This document shows positions 37,595 through 46,690 of a stretch of DNA of 64,000 bases, one piece after another. Both the position numbers and the translations under genes were made by a program. The first letter of the stretch is position 1. Every line of letters starts with the position of its first letter. This DNA is from Actinomadura sp. NAK00032 (lineage in GTDB: Bacteria > Actinomycetota > Actinomycetes > Streptosporangiales > Streptosporangiaceae): NCBI RefSeq assembly GCF_013364275.1, contig NZ_CP054932.1, positions 4,588,001 through 4,652,000 of the forward strand, written 5' to 3'. The notes below the pieces were generated by a model. The model ran no database searches. It was not told where the DNA came from and saw only the letters and a program-made list of their open reading frames with translations.

Positions 37595-38685
37595 ACACCC
37601 CGCCATCCATCGGCCTCGCCCTGTCCGGCGGTGGTTTCCGTGCCACCGCCTTCGGCCTCGGCGCCCTGCGCGCCCTGCATGACTGCGGGCTGCTCGCCCA
37701 GATCAACATCGTCTCCGGGATCAGCGGCGGAAGCCTGCTGGCCGCGATGTGGGCCTACGGCCCTGCCGACTTCGAGGAGTTCGACGACAGCGTCACCACC
37801 CTGGTCAGGAGCGGGCTGCAGGGAGAACTCGCCAAACGCGCACTCGCACCCCGGCGGATGATCAACGGTGTCGCAGGGAAACTCCGGGCCGCCCCTGGAC
37901 TCCCCGGACAGCGGCTGCGCACGCACCCCAGAACCGAGGCGCTGGTCGCCGCGCTCAAGACCCGCCCCTTCGGCGCACGAGACATCACCGACGTCACGCA
38001 CCCGAACCTGGCCACGGTCATCACCGCGACCGACCTGATCACCACCAACACCGTCCGGTTCGGCAGCCGCGCCAGCGCCTGCTCGGCCATCGGACGCATC
38101 ACCGGGCCGATCCCCGTAGCCGACGCCGTGGCCGCCTCCGCAGCCTTCCCGATCCTCCTGCCCTCCCTCGTCAGGTCCTACAACTTCCAAGACCGCCGCG
38201 GAGGCATCAGCTCCCACACCGTCGCGATGACCGACGGAGGTGTTTACGACAATCTAGGGCTGAGCCCGCTGCAGCCAGGGCGCTCCCGCGCCCACACCGA
38301 ACACGTCTACGACCTCGACTACGTACTCGCCATCGACGCCGGACGAGGCCGCAAAACCAAACACGGCGCTCCCTACCTTCTGCCCCGGCTGGCCCGCAGC
38401 TTCGACATCACCTACAACAAGACCCAGGACGCCGGCCGGGCACAACTGAACCTGGCCGCCCAGCACGGCACCATTCGCGGCTTCATGCACGCCTACCTCG
38501 CCATGCAGGACCGCACCCTGCCCGTACCGGTCGCAGACTGGATACCCCGCGAAAAGGTGATCTCCTACCCGACGAACTTCCGTGCCGTCCCGGCTGAGGC
38601 ATTCCGCCACCTGACCCTTCGCGGCGAGCAACTCACCAGGGTGCTGCTCGCGCACTACTGCCCCGAACTACGCGTCCGGCCCTGA
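37591..38685 (+). CDS. Patatin-like phospholipase, probable effector
   Basis: A 364-residue protein. I chose GTG 37591, which overlaps the previous stop (GTGA) and has GGAGG upstream; an ATG 18 nt earlier is also in frame. The patatin signature is complete: oxyanion loop SGGGFRATAFGLG, nucleophile elbow SGISGGS with Ser45, and TDGGVYDNLG with Asp215. Patatins hydrolyse phospholipids; in CBASS type systems (CapV) they damage the membrane on activation. Here activation would come from the MBL and E2-E1-JAB proteins rather than a cyclic nucleotide. No CARF, SAVED or other second-messenger sensor domain is visible. Confidence 0.87.
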   Translation: MNTPPSIGLALSGGGFRATAFGLGALRALHDCGLLAQINIVSGISGGSLLAAMWAYGPADFEEFDDSVTTLVRSGLQGELAKRALAPRRMINGVAGKLRAAPGLPGQRLRTHPRTEALVAALKTRPFGARDITDVTHPNLATVITATDLITTNTVRFGSRASACSAIGRITGPIPVADAVAASAAFPILLPSLVRSYNFQDRRGGISSHTVAMTDGGVYDNLGLSPLQPGRSRAHTEHVYDLDYVLAIDAGRGRKTKHGAPYLLPRLARSFDITYNKTQDAGRAQLNLAAQHGTIRGFMHAYLAMQDRTLPVPVADWIPREKVISYPTNFRAVPAEAFRHLTLRGEQLTRVLLAHYCPELRVRP

Positions 38686-38770
38686 ACCAATCAACCGGGC
38701 ACTTCGCCCGGGAAGGCGACCACGTCCGGAAAGCAAGGCGCGTCTGGCTGCGGGGGGTCTGTCCAGTTAA

Positions 38771-38813
38771 CGGCACCTCTCTGTGTCAAGCGGCGGCGAG
38801 CAGAGAGGTATCC
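38771..38813. repeat. Left inverted repeat of IS110-like element
   Basis: Perfect 43-bp inverted copy of 40082-40124. It begins CGGCACCTCTCTGTG and contains no gene on this side. Confidence 0.9.
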
Positions 38814-39038
38814 AACTTGTTGGATCGGTGGCGTTGATCGCGGTCTGCAGCCATGATCAACAAGGCTGTGGCCGGGGTCGCTCTAGTTACACCTGCCGCC
38901 CCTTCTGGCTGGCTCATTTAACGGCGTGCGTGCCGGCCGCAGCCGCCGGCGAGAGTGGCTCTAGAGAGGTCTGCACCGCCCCAAGTTGGTTTGCCCTCCT
39001 CGCCGGTCATCGCCTTGCCCGGATCTTCGAGGAGCACC

Positions 39039-40109
39039 ATGCCGTCATCCCGCCAGCTTGCCGACACCGCTGATCAGGTCGTCATCGCGGTAGATCCGCA
39101 CAAGGCATCCTGGACCGCGGTGGCCGTTGACGCCCGGCTGCAGCCCCTGGGCGCCGTGCGGGCGCCGGTCAGTAAGGCCGGCTACCGGCAGTTGCAGCGT
39201 TTCGCCCAGGCATGGCCGCAGGCCCGCTGGGCCATCGAAGGCGCCCGTGGTCTCGGCGCACCGCTCACCGCGCGGCTGGCCGAAGACGGCATCACCGTGC
39301 TGGACGTACCGGCCAAGCTCGCCCGTCGCGTGCGGCTGCTGTCCACCGGCCACGGCCGCAAGACCGACGAAGCCGACGCCTTGTCGGTCGGCATCGCCGC
39401 TCAGACCGCCACCGGACTGCACGTGGCCCGCCTGGACGAGAGCATCGCCGCGCTGCGCGCCCTGATCGAGCACCGCGAGGACCTTGTGCGCACCCGAACC
39501 CAGACCATCAACCGGCTGCACGCCCTGCTCACCAAGCTCGTCCCGGCCGGCCTGCCACGCAAGCTGACCGCCGACATCGCCGCCAGAACCCTGCGCGGGG
39601 TGCGTCCCCGGGCCGACCTGGGCCGCACGCTGCGGGCCCTGGCGGTGGACCTGGTCACCGAGATCCGGCGGCTGGACCGCCGGATCACCGCAGTCGCCGA
39701 CCAGATCTGTGCGGCGGTCGCCGAATCCGGCACGACCCTGACCGAACTGCACGGCATCGGTGACCTGCTGGCCGCCAAGATCCTTGCTCGGACGGCGGGC
39801 GTCGACCGGTTCCGCTCAGCCGCCGCGTTCGCCTCCTACTGCGGCGTTGCACCGCTGGACGCCTCCTCCGGAGACGTCAAACGGCACCGGCTGTCGCGGG
39901 GCGGTGATCGGCAACTCAACTGCGCCCTGCACATCATGGCCATCACTCAGATCCGCCGCCAGACCGCCGGGAGGGACTTCTACCAGCGCAAACGCGCCGA
40001 AGGCAAGAGCCACAAAGAAGCCCTGCGCTGCCTCAAACGACGGCTCTGCGACGTCGTCTACCGGACCATGATCAAAGACACGGATACCTCTCTGCTCGCC
40101 GCCGCTTGA
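39039..40109 (+). CDS. IS110-family transposase
   Basis: A 356-residue protein; ATG 39039 follows GAGGAG. The N-terminal RuvC-like domain shows DEDD residues: Asp in VIAVDPHKASW, Glu in AIEGARG, and two Asp in RKTDEADALSV. The C-terminal Tnp_20 domain has LHGIGDLLAAKILART, ASYCGVAPLDASSGDVKRHR with the conserved Ser, and RGGDRQLNCALH. The domain set is complete, so the element may be active. IS110 enzymes are guided by a structured RNA from the non-coding element end. Confidence 0.92.
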   Translation: MPSSRQLADTADQVVIAVDPHKASWTAVAVDARLQPLGAVRAPVSKAGYRQLQRFAQAWPQARWAIEGARGLGAPLTARLAEDGITVLDVPAKLARRVRLLSTGHGRKTDEADALSVGIAAQTATGLHVARLDESIAALRALIEHREDLVRTRTQTINRLHALLTKLVPAGLPRKLTADIAARTLRGVRPRADLGRTLRALAVDLVTEIRRLDRRITAVADQICAAVAESGTTLTELHGIGDLLAAKILARTAGVDRFRSAAAFASYCGVAPLDASSGDVKRHRLSRGGDRQLNCALHIMAITQIRRQTAGRDFYQRKRAEGKSHKEALRCLKRRLCDVVYRTMIKDTDTSLLAAA

Positions 40110-40124
40110 CACAGAGAGGTGCCG
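40082..40124. repeat. Right inverted repeat of IS110-like element
   Basis: Perfect 43-bp partner of 38771-38813. It overlaps codons encoding TSLLAAA and the stop of the transposase at 40109. Confidence 0.9.
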
Positions 40125-40272
40125 GAAACCGTACTGTGAGGATCTTGGGGTGCCGCCTCGGGCACGGTCTGACCCGAAAACCGTTTGGCCCTCCTGTGTG
40201 CCTTCGGACTGATCTGTCGGCTGCAGCTCCGGGGCGGTGCTTGCTGCCGCCGGACCGATCAGACGTGTCCCG

Positions 40273-41471
40273 ATAGGGGCCTTGCCGCACCGAGCATCAT
40301 CACAGTACTGACCGCCTGATCGGCCCGGCGACGGCCAAGCCCGTCCGCGCCTTGATCAGGAGAAACCATGCTCGGCACCCCCGAACTCGTCTCCACCCCC
40401 CTTCCATCGATGGCCAGGAAGTGATCGTGGGAGTAGACACCCACAAGGACTTCCATGTTGCCGCCGCCATCACCACGCTGGGCGTCTTGATGGGCAGCAA
40501 GACCTTCCCCACCACCCAGGCCGGCTATCGGGCACTGGTGACGTGGGCTCGCGGGTTCGGCTCGGTCCGCCGCGCAGGTGTGGAGTGCACCGGGTCCTAC
40601 GGGGCCGCGCTCGCACGCCACCTGGCCGCCGCCCACATCCAGGTGTTCGAGGTCAACCAGCCCGACAAGGCCAACCGTCGACGCCGCGGCAAGAACGACA
40701 CCATCGATGCCGAGGCCGCCGCTCGCGCCGTCCTGGCCGGCCGTGCCCACGCCCTGCCCAAAACCGGGACCGGCCCGGTGGAGATGCTGCGCCTGTTCAA
40801 AATGGCCAAAAGCTCAGCGACCAAGGCCCGCGCCCAGACCATCAACCAGCTCAAGGCCATCCTGGTCGCGGCCGATCCGAAGCTGCGGGACCAGTTGCGC
40901 GGTCTGAGCACCGACAAGCTCGTCAAGCACTGCGTCCAGATGACCCCCGCCGCTGCCATCGACGGCGCCACCGCCGCCATCTACACACTGCATCTGCTCG
41001 CCCGCCGCATCCACCAGCTCACCCGCGAGATCGCCGACCTCCAAGCCCAGATCAGCGCCATCCTCGCCGACCACAACCCACAGCTCCTCAGCACCTACGG
41101 CGTCGGCCCCGACACCGCTGCGGCACTGCTCATCGCCGCCGGTGACAACCCCGAGCGGCTCGGCACCGAGGCCTCCTTCGCCGCACTCTGCGGCGTCAGC
41201 CCCATCGAGGCATCCTCCGGCAGGACCCAACGCCACCGCCTCAATCGCGGCGGCGACCGCCAGGCCAACTGCGCCCTGCACACCATCGTGCTATCTCGCA
41301 TGCGCTGGGACCAGCGCACCCGCGACTACGTCCAACGACGCACCTCCGACGGCAAAACCCGACGGGAAGCCATCAGGTGCCTCAAACGCTACGTCGCCCG
41401 CGAGATCTACCAGATCATCACCCGCTCACCCAGCGCCACAGCACAGAAGGCGGCTTGACATCCATAGGGGC
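40273..41471 (+). mobile_element. Second IS110-family element, ends approximate
   Basis: A second DEDD transposase gene follows 243 nt after the first. ATAGGGGC occurs at 40273-40280 and again at 41464-41471, just outside the gene, as a direct repeat that could mark the target core. No long inverted repeats were seen. Ends are therefore a proposal. Confidence 0.5.
40352..41458 (+). CDS. IS110-family transposase, start region uncertain
   Basis: A 368-residue frame with all DEDD positions: VIVGVDTHKDFH, GVECTGSYGAALARHL, NDTIDAEAAARAVLAGRA. The C-terminal domain has YGVGPDTAAALLIAAGD, CGVSPIEASSGRTQRHRLNR and GGDRQANCALH. The TTG at 40352 opens this frame, but the ATG with the best ribosome site (AGGAG then 40368) is in another frame and is joined to it only across a run of seven C near 40400. 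Either translation starts at an internal GTG near 40423 or a one-base slip or indel in the C run separates start and body. It differs clearly from the transposase at 39039, so it is not a duplicate. Confidence 0.85.
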   Translation: MIRRNHARHPRTRLHPPSIDGQEVIVGVDTHKDFHVAAAITTLGVLMGSKTFPTTQAGYRALVTWARGFGSVRRAGVECTGSYGAALARHLAAAHIQVFEVNQPDKANRRRRGKNDTIDAEAAARAVLAGRAHALPKTGTGPVEMLRLFKMAKSSATKARAQTINQLKAILVAADPKLRDQLRGLSTDKLVKHCVQMTPAAAIDGATAAIYTLHLLARRIHQLTREIADLQAQISAILADHNPQLLSTYGVGPDTAAALLIAAGDNPERLGTEASFAALCGVSPIEASSGRTQRHRLNRGGDRQANCALHTIVLSRMRWDQRTRDYVQRRTSDGKTRREAIRCLKRYVAREIYQIITRSPSATAQKAA

Positions 41472-41915
41472 ATCAGTCCCGCTGCGGGCCCCGCGGCCGT
41501 CCCAGGAGGCGGTCCCGGCCGCAGTAGGCAGGGCGCGGTGCCCATGGTGTCTGTCAGGGATGCCCCTAGCCCGCCGCGGCGCCGCCACCTCCGGCAACGC
41601 AGGCCCGCCGCGAACATCGATTCGGTCGGGGAGCGCCCAATGAACAGCGGATCTGATGATCGAGGAGACGCCAGGTGTCCGCCACCGTCGTTGAGGACGA
41701 GTCAGTGGAGTAGCCGATCCAAGGACCTTCGGGCGTGGCCTCGGACAAGCAGTTGATCTCGATCCTGGTGCAGCGCGGTCGGACCCAAGGGCTGAGTTCC
41801 AGGAGCAAGTCGCCGCCGACCATCCCCTCAGGCGCGAGGTCGCGCCGCCCACCCGGCCGGACGTCGCGCCATCGGTGGCCGCCGAGGCCGCCGGATGTCC
41901 GGTCTTGCTGCTTGC
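41459..41915. other. Debris between IS110 and the third inhibitor gene
   Basis: A minus-strand piece at about 41690-41850 (LAPEGMVGGDLLLELSPWVR, then NCLSEATPEGPW) is protein-like but has no start and is followed by disordered frames. It lies downstream of the inhibitor gene and may be the tail of a neighbour. No assignment. Confidence 0.35.
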
Positions 41916-42812
41916 CTATGGTTTGCCGGCGTGGCGGCGGTGGCCGGTCAGGTCGGTTGCTTTGATCAGCTTTTCGGGTGCTGATGGCGCGCGCCACAGT
42001 TGGACCAGGTGCTGTTCGTCGGTACCGGCGTCGCGGCCTTGGACGCTTACCCGGGTTCGGTACATGCACGTGGACGGCCAGACCCGGTCGAACTCGATCA
42101 TTGTGACGGCCTGGTGTCCGGGGGCGGCAGCCCGGAGTGTGCCCGTCGTGGGCGGGGGGCCGGGGACATCAATGGTGTGGAACGGCCAGGAGTATTCGGC
42201 GATGTCGTCCCAGGGGTCGGTCTCCAGTGGTGGGGGGCCGTCCAGGAGTTCGGCGGTGAGGTCGACGGCGCCGTTGCGGGTGCCGGTGAGGATGTGGGAG
42301 CGGATGGCGAGCCCGTTGCCTTCGTCCAGCCAGGCGTTGTCGTCGAGGCGGTATGCGCTGACCGGGAAAGGGTGATCGGTGCCTGGTGCGGCGAACAGTG
42401 CATAGCAGCCCAGTTCGTCGATGTGGACGCTGGTGGTGTGATGTTGCGGCGCTGAAGGCTGCGGGGGCGCGGGCAGGTGGTCGCCGAGCCCTTCGCGGAT
42501 GCGGTCACGAAGGCTCCGGGCGAGCGTTGCGTCCTGGGGATCTCGGCCGGCGCGTTGGAAGGCCGACACGTCGAGAAGTTCGGCGAGCAGAAACCAGTGA
42601 TCGGGCGTCAGCGCCACCGTGACGGTGGTTTCCTCGGGCAATTCGATGGTGCGGTGGCTGGTGTGCTCCCACAGCTCGTAGAAGATCGCACTGTATTCGT
42701 CGGCTTCGGCCGGGTCGCCGCCCTCACGCAGGGACTGGCTGCTGTTGTCCAGTTGACCGACTAGGCGATGACGGTCCTTGAGGCTGACATCCATCGGATA
42801 GAGGTCGTTCAT
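41916..42812 (-). CDS. Nin/ComJ-like protein with extra N-terminal domain (module 3)
   Basis: A 298-residue protein from ATG 42812. Residues 1 to about 115 are an added acidic, helical domain (YSAIFYELWEHTSHRTIELP, FLLAELLDVSAFQRAG) not present in the other family members. Residues about 135-298 hold the inhibitor-like part: HIDELGCYALFA, ETDPWDDIAEYSWPF, YRTRVSVQGRDAG and VQLWRAP, diverged at WPAP to WRAP and at HARGRD to VQGRD. The adjacent upstream nuclease gene is broken, so this is an orphan partner that has kept an open frame. Cytoplasmic, no signal. It may still protect against related nucleases. Confidence 0.68.
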   Translation of the reverse strand: MNDLYPMDVSLKDRHRLVGQLDNSSQSLREGGDPAEADEYSAIFYELWEHTSHRTIELPEETTVTVALTPDHWFLLAELLDVSAFQRAGRDPQDATLARSLRDRIREGLGDHLPAPPQPSAPQHHTTSVHIDELGCYALFAAPGTDHPFPVSAYRLDDNAWLDEGNGLAIRSHILTGTRNGAVDLTAELLDGPPPLETDPWDDIAEYSWPFHTIDVPGPPPTTGTLRAAAPGHQAVTMIEFDRVWPSTCMYRTRVSVQGRDAGTDEQHLVQLWRAPSAPEKLIKATDLTGHRRHAGKP

Positions 42813-42889
42813 GTTCGGAGATCGTATTTCCCTCGGTGCATGGCCGGCCGACGGAGTACGTGCCCGCCGGTCGGGATAGCGGGTTGTCG

Positions 42890-43471
42890 TCACATATGGT
42901 TCTGGCACTGGGTGAAGGTCGGTGGTGTGGTGGGCGCGTTGGACACCCACACCCAGTAGGAGCCCTGCGGACGCCCCGTGGTGTCGGTGACCTTGCCGGT
43001 GGAGTTGCGCCACAGCCGGTTCCGCTCGTGGAACCTGCGGTTGTCGGCGCCCTGGCAGTCCTGTTCGGTCTTGGGGACGAACCGGCAGCTCCACTGGCCG
43101 ACCGGTACCTATTCGGCGCTCTGCATGTCGAGGCGAAAGGTACTCGTCGCAGGTCTTACCGTCCGGTCTGGGGAGGCTATCGGGGCAGGAGACGCTGCGG
43201 CTGAGGCGGTCGAAGTCCTTCACCACACCGTCCTTGGGGGCGGCGATCCGTGCCGGGCCGCGGATCAGGGGTTGACCGCCTGGGATGGTGCCCGTGCCGG
43301 GAAGCCGGGGCGGCTGCGCAGCGCCAGCTGCGCGAACAGGTTGTTCTCCGCGATGGTCGGCATCGGCTCATCCGGTGGCGGGAGGCCGGGTTCAGTTGCT
43401 CCTCGAACGCCGAGTTGGTGTTCGAGGAGCCGAGGATCTCCGGCGTGGTGTCGGCCGCCTCCACGAAGACG
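42890..43471 (-). pseudogene. NucA/NucB-domain nuclease remnant (module 3)
   Basis: Pieces in successive frames give NNLFAQLALRSRPGFPA, SVSCPDSLPRPDGKTCDEY, then CRFVPKTEQDCQGADNRRFH and GSYWVWVSNAP to a stop at 42890. CDEY, VPKTEQ..Q and the aromatic end match the nuclease domains of modules 1 and 4 (CDEYP, VPSSEQNKQ, DAFYVSV). At least two indels lie between them. The 5' end with signal peptide is gone; an IS701 fragment sits there. The intact partner gene follows 77 nt downstream on the same strand. Confidence 0.65.
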
Positions 43472-43617
43472 CCTGATCGCCGACCCGCTCGGCCACCTGC
43501 GCACGCAGCGCGTCCCGCACCTGATCGGCGTCCCAGCGGGCGTGGCTGAACAGCCGCTGCATCTTGTCCGGCCGCGTGTCCCCGACGAACTCCGCCAACG
43601 ACCAGCCGTTCTTTCGC
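43472..43617 (-). mobile_element. IS701-family transposase N-terminal fragment
   Basis: KNGWSLAEFVGDTRPDKMQR, then ARWDADQVRDALRAQVAERV is the start of IS701-type transposases. It is cut off directly at the nuclease remnant. A closely similar but inverted fragment lies at 49472-49610. Confidence 0.72.
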
Positions 43618-44066
43618 GGCGCGGCTCTCGGACGACATGGCGGCGTGGCCTGTTTGGGGCAACATGCGGCCGGGCGTGTTGCGCACCGCCGGCGGATTCG
43701 CTCCTTAACTCTCCCGAGAATCGAATGAAGGCGGTGTAACATCACCGATCCTGACATGCAACTTGCCGTGAGTAGCAAGATGATCACCTGGAGTTCAAAA
43801 GGCACGGTAAACTCGATCAACTAGCCGAACGGCCTCCGCATCTTTCATGATGGCCAAAGTCGGCCACAATCACTCCCTAGACGCGTGATCAAAATATTTG
43901 TTATTGATCTTGTGTACAGAAGTTGCGATGAGCCATCGCGGCACTCAGTGAACCTTGCGGTGTTCATGCGGCGCGATCAACCCATGTCAGTCGGCGCCGA
44001 GCCATTCCGACTAAAGTTTGACGACCCGCCATACGTCAGCGTGACGATACTCCGAGGAGAATGTCA
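43618..44066. other. AT-richer upstream region of the secreted protein gene
   Basis: From about 43740 the base composition drops in GC relative to the rest of the window and no frame is coding. This stretch should hold the promoter of the gene at 44067. A GAGGAGA ribosome site is at 44054-44060. Confidence 0.5.
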
Positions 44067-45395
44067 ATGCCATCGCTAAAAAGGAAAATCACAGTTACCG
44101 CCGTCACGGCGTTGGCAGTGTTCGTACAGGGGGCAGTCGCCACCTCGACCGCGAGAGCAGATATTCAACACGGCCATGTCGTCGGCGAAAATCCTGTGGA
44201 CAATACTCCACACGTTCTTGATGGAACGGTGCGAGGGGTTGCCGTTATTGGCGACAAAGTCATCGTCGGAGGTAATTTTAGTAAAATCCAGAATGCCGCC
44301 ACTGGATCACCGATAATTGAGCAAAGTCATCTATTCGCCTACGACAAGACCACGGGGTTGATCGAAGAGGACTTCAGGCCACAAATCGTTTTCAAGCCTG
44401 AGACTTCCCCTGTCATCTACGCCGTGGCACCGGGGCCGGACAACACCGTCTTCATTGGCGGAAAATTTGAGACCATCAACGGAACGACTGCCAAAAGGCT
44501 CGCACGCCTTAACGTTTCCACCGGAGTGGTCGATAGCAGATTCAACCGGTCAACTATCGACTTTGGCGCCATCACTTCGCTCGTCTCGCGCGGAGGCTTT
44601 CTCTATGTCAGCGGCGAGTTCGGGACGATCACCGACACCGTCACGAACGAGCGCCGGTCCAATCTCGCGCGCCTGGACCCCAATACCGGGGCGCTAGACC
44701 CCGCCTTCAACATCATCGTGTCCGAGAAACGAGACCAAGCGGCAAAGCTCAACGTGCGAAACATGGCCGTCGATCAAGCGCATACCAAACTACTGATCAA
44801 TGGAACCTTCACCCAGGTCAACGGTGAGTCGCGGCCACAGATCGCCATGATCGATCTAGCTTCCACCCCGACACTGTCGAGTTGGGCCACCGACGACTAC
44901 TCGGGTAAATGCCATCCGGACTATTACACCTACATGCGGGACATGGACTTCTCGCCCGATGGCTCCTACTTTGTCGTTGTCACCACCGGCGGCCCTGGAT
45001 ATGGGATCACACGCCTTTGCGACAGCGCTGCCAGGTGGGAGACCAACCGGACTGGCCCCAGGCAGAGCCCAACGTGGGTGAACTACACCGGAGGGGACAC
45101 TCTACTGGCGGTGGCGGTGACCGGCGCAGCCGTTTACGTAGGTGGACACCAGCGTTGGTTGGACAATCCACAGGGCTACAACAGCCCTGGCCCTGGTGCT
45201 GTCGAGCGTCCTGGAATCGGAGCAATTCATCCAGAAACCGGCCTGGCCAAGGACATTTCCTGGAATCCGACGCGCAGTTTGGGTGTTGGAGTCGAGGCAT
45301 TCGTGGCCGTCCCTGAAGGCCTGATCGTAGGCAGCGACACGGACGAACTCGGCCACGAATACCACGGCCGCATTGGTATGTTCCCACTGCCTTGA
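44067..45395 (+). CDS. Secreted beta-propeller-like protein
   Basis: A 442-residue protein. ATG 44067 is preferred to the in-frame ATG 44061 because it keeps proper distance from GAGGAGA. Residues 1-31 are a Sec signal peptide (KRKITVTAVTALAVFVQGAV to ARA). The mature part is built of repeated blades with the pattern V.....D.V.VGG.F..I.G......LARL...TG (VIVGGNFSKIQ, VFIGGKFETING, LYVSGEFGTITD, LLINGTFTQVNG), like delta-60/propeller surface proteins of actinomycetes. No catalytic motif is seen. GC content is lower than most neighbours. It stands alone between IS debris; a binding or cell-surface role is plausible. Confidence 0.8.
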   Translation: MPSLKRKITVTAVTALAVFVQGAVATSTARADIQHGHVVGENPVDNTPHVLDGTVRGVAVIGDKVIVGGNFSKIQNAATGSPIIEQSHLFAYDKTTGLIEEDFRPQIVFKPETSPVIYAVAPGPDNTVFIGGKFETINGTTAKRLARLNVSTGVVDSRFNRSTIDFGAITSLVSRGGFLYVSGEFGTITDTVTNERRSNLARLDPNTGALDPAFNIIVSEKRDQAAKLNVRNMAVDQAHTKLLINGTFTQVNGESRPQIAMIDLASTPTLSSWATDDYSGKCHPDYYTYMRDMDFSPDGSYFVVVTTGGPGYGITRLCDSAARWETNRTGPRQSPTWVNYTGGDTLLAVAVTGAAVYVGGHQRWLDNPQGYNSPGPGAVERPGIGAIHPETGLAKDISWNPTRSLGVGVEAFVAVPEGLIVGSDTDELGHEYHGRIGMFPLP

Positions 45396-45649
45396 TCGGC
45401 CACCCACTCAACCGAAGGAAGCAATGCGCATGGCTCTTCCGCCATTCCCGTGGGTCGTCGACAATCGACGAAGCCACTGCTGCGCCGGTGTGACCTGGAT
45501 AAATGAGGCAATTTCAGCTTGAGTATGTTGGCTACCCTGGCTGAGAGTGGCAGATGTGGGCTGAGCATGAGTGAAGTTCCTGCTAGCCAAGGTTAATTTG
45601 TCATGACGGTGGGGTTAGTGGGCGGGCCCATCGCGAAGGATCACTGTGG

Positions 45650-45900
45650 CCCGTTGCACGGTCGCCTGGCCTGAAGCGGGACCCGGTCCGCACCACGGTT
45701 CGGGACGCCGGTCACGAGCGCGCCGCTGACCTGCTGGAGCGAGACTTCACCGCAGCCCGCGCCGACCAGCGGTGGGTCGCAGATTTACCTACGTGGCCAC
45801 ATCCTGGGCCGAGGTCGTCTACGTCGCGTTCGTATTGCACGTCCGCTCACGCGCCGTCGTCGGCTGGTCAGGCATGCATCACCTGGTGCGAACAGGTCAA
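45650..45900 (+). mobile_element. IS3-type transposase OrfB remnant
   Basis: ERAADLLERDFTAARADQRW, then TYVATSWAEVVYVAFVLHV in the next frame, matches the middle of an IS3 OrfB around the first catalytic Asp. An indel near 45785 and missing ends show decay. It is not a copy of the intact element at 28997. Confidence 0.65.
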
Positions 45901-46179
45901 CCTGCACACTCGTTGCGCCACCGACCAGACACCGGTGGCAATGCTGGCCGAGGAGCAGACTCTCTGTATCCGGTGCCCGAGCAACCGTATGCGCTCCTGC
46001 TGGGCGAGGAGCGGCCGGTCGGTGACGACCGCACCTTCCCGTGGGGAGACACGTGCGCTACTCGTGCCGCCCGGTCACGAGGGCCGTAAGGTCTGGTGCC
46101 GGAGCCACGGTGATGATGAACGGTTCATCATCCGGCCCCGCGACACCGCCGGCGAGGCCGCTGGGCCCGCCGGTCTGAC

Positions 46180-46610
46180 CAAGTTGTGGCGGCGCAAGAG
46201 CTCTCAACGCCCGGCCGTCCGCGGATCGTCGAGGCGCACTACCGGGACCATCCCGGCGGCAATGGGCCCGGGCTCCCAAGCCGCGCCCGCAGTCCAAGGC
46301 CGAACGTGACTTTCTGGCCATCGGCCCGGGAGCCGAGGCGTGGCTGGTGGAGACCGCTACGACCGGAGTCGCCCGGATCCGCTCCAAGATGGCCGCGCGA
46401 TCGATTTGGTCTCACTGGCGTCGGCGACCAGCGAGTGGACAGCCGCTGGGGCTGGTGGTCATCCACGGCCGGTTCGGCGAATCCGACCTGGCCTCGATCT
46501 GCGACCGTCTGGCCCACAGCGGCACCGCCGCCGGCCCCGCCCACCTCGTCGATGAGAAGCACTCGGCCCAGCCCGGCACCGGATCCTGGACCGCGGTCTG
46601 CGGCTCCTGA
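46180..46610 (+). mobile_element. IS21-family IstA C-terminal remnant
   Basis: The pieces FLAIGPGAEAWLVETATTG, LGLVVIHGRFGESDLASICD and HSAQPGTGSWTAVCGS resemble the end of actinobacterial IS21 transposases (..ALG.AA..GRF..GDL..IL..., HS.QPGT..W). Several frames are needed. It directly precedes the IstB remnant. Confidence 0.6.
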
Positions 46611-46690
46611 CCGATCACCGGCGGCGTCCCTGCCACCGGGACCGCCGCCGCCCACATCAACCACCGGTAATCCTTCTGGAGACCAAGCAT

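Larger units (their letters stand above)
38771..40124 (+). mobile_element. IS110-family element with 43-bp terminal inverted repeats
   Basis: A DEDD transposase gene is bounded by a perfect 43-bp inverted repeat (38771-38813 and 40082-40124). The right copy covers the last nine codons and the stop of the transposase gene; the left copy is its mirror in the non-coding left end. The 225 bases between the left repeat and the ATG form a long left end such as carries the bridge RNA in IS110 elements. Long perfect terminal repeats are unusual in this family. Confidence 0.82.

Noticed and set aside
33798..38685. Classical CBASS operon
   Set aside because: No CD-NTase, SAVED or CARF-like domain could be found on either strand between 31 and 41 kb.
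45396..45600. TTGGCTA / TAGCCAA pair after the propeller-like gene as a terminator
   Set aside because: Arms are only 7 bp and about 45 nt apart; too weak to call.
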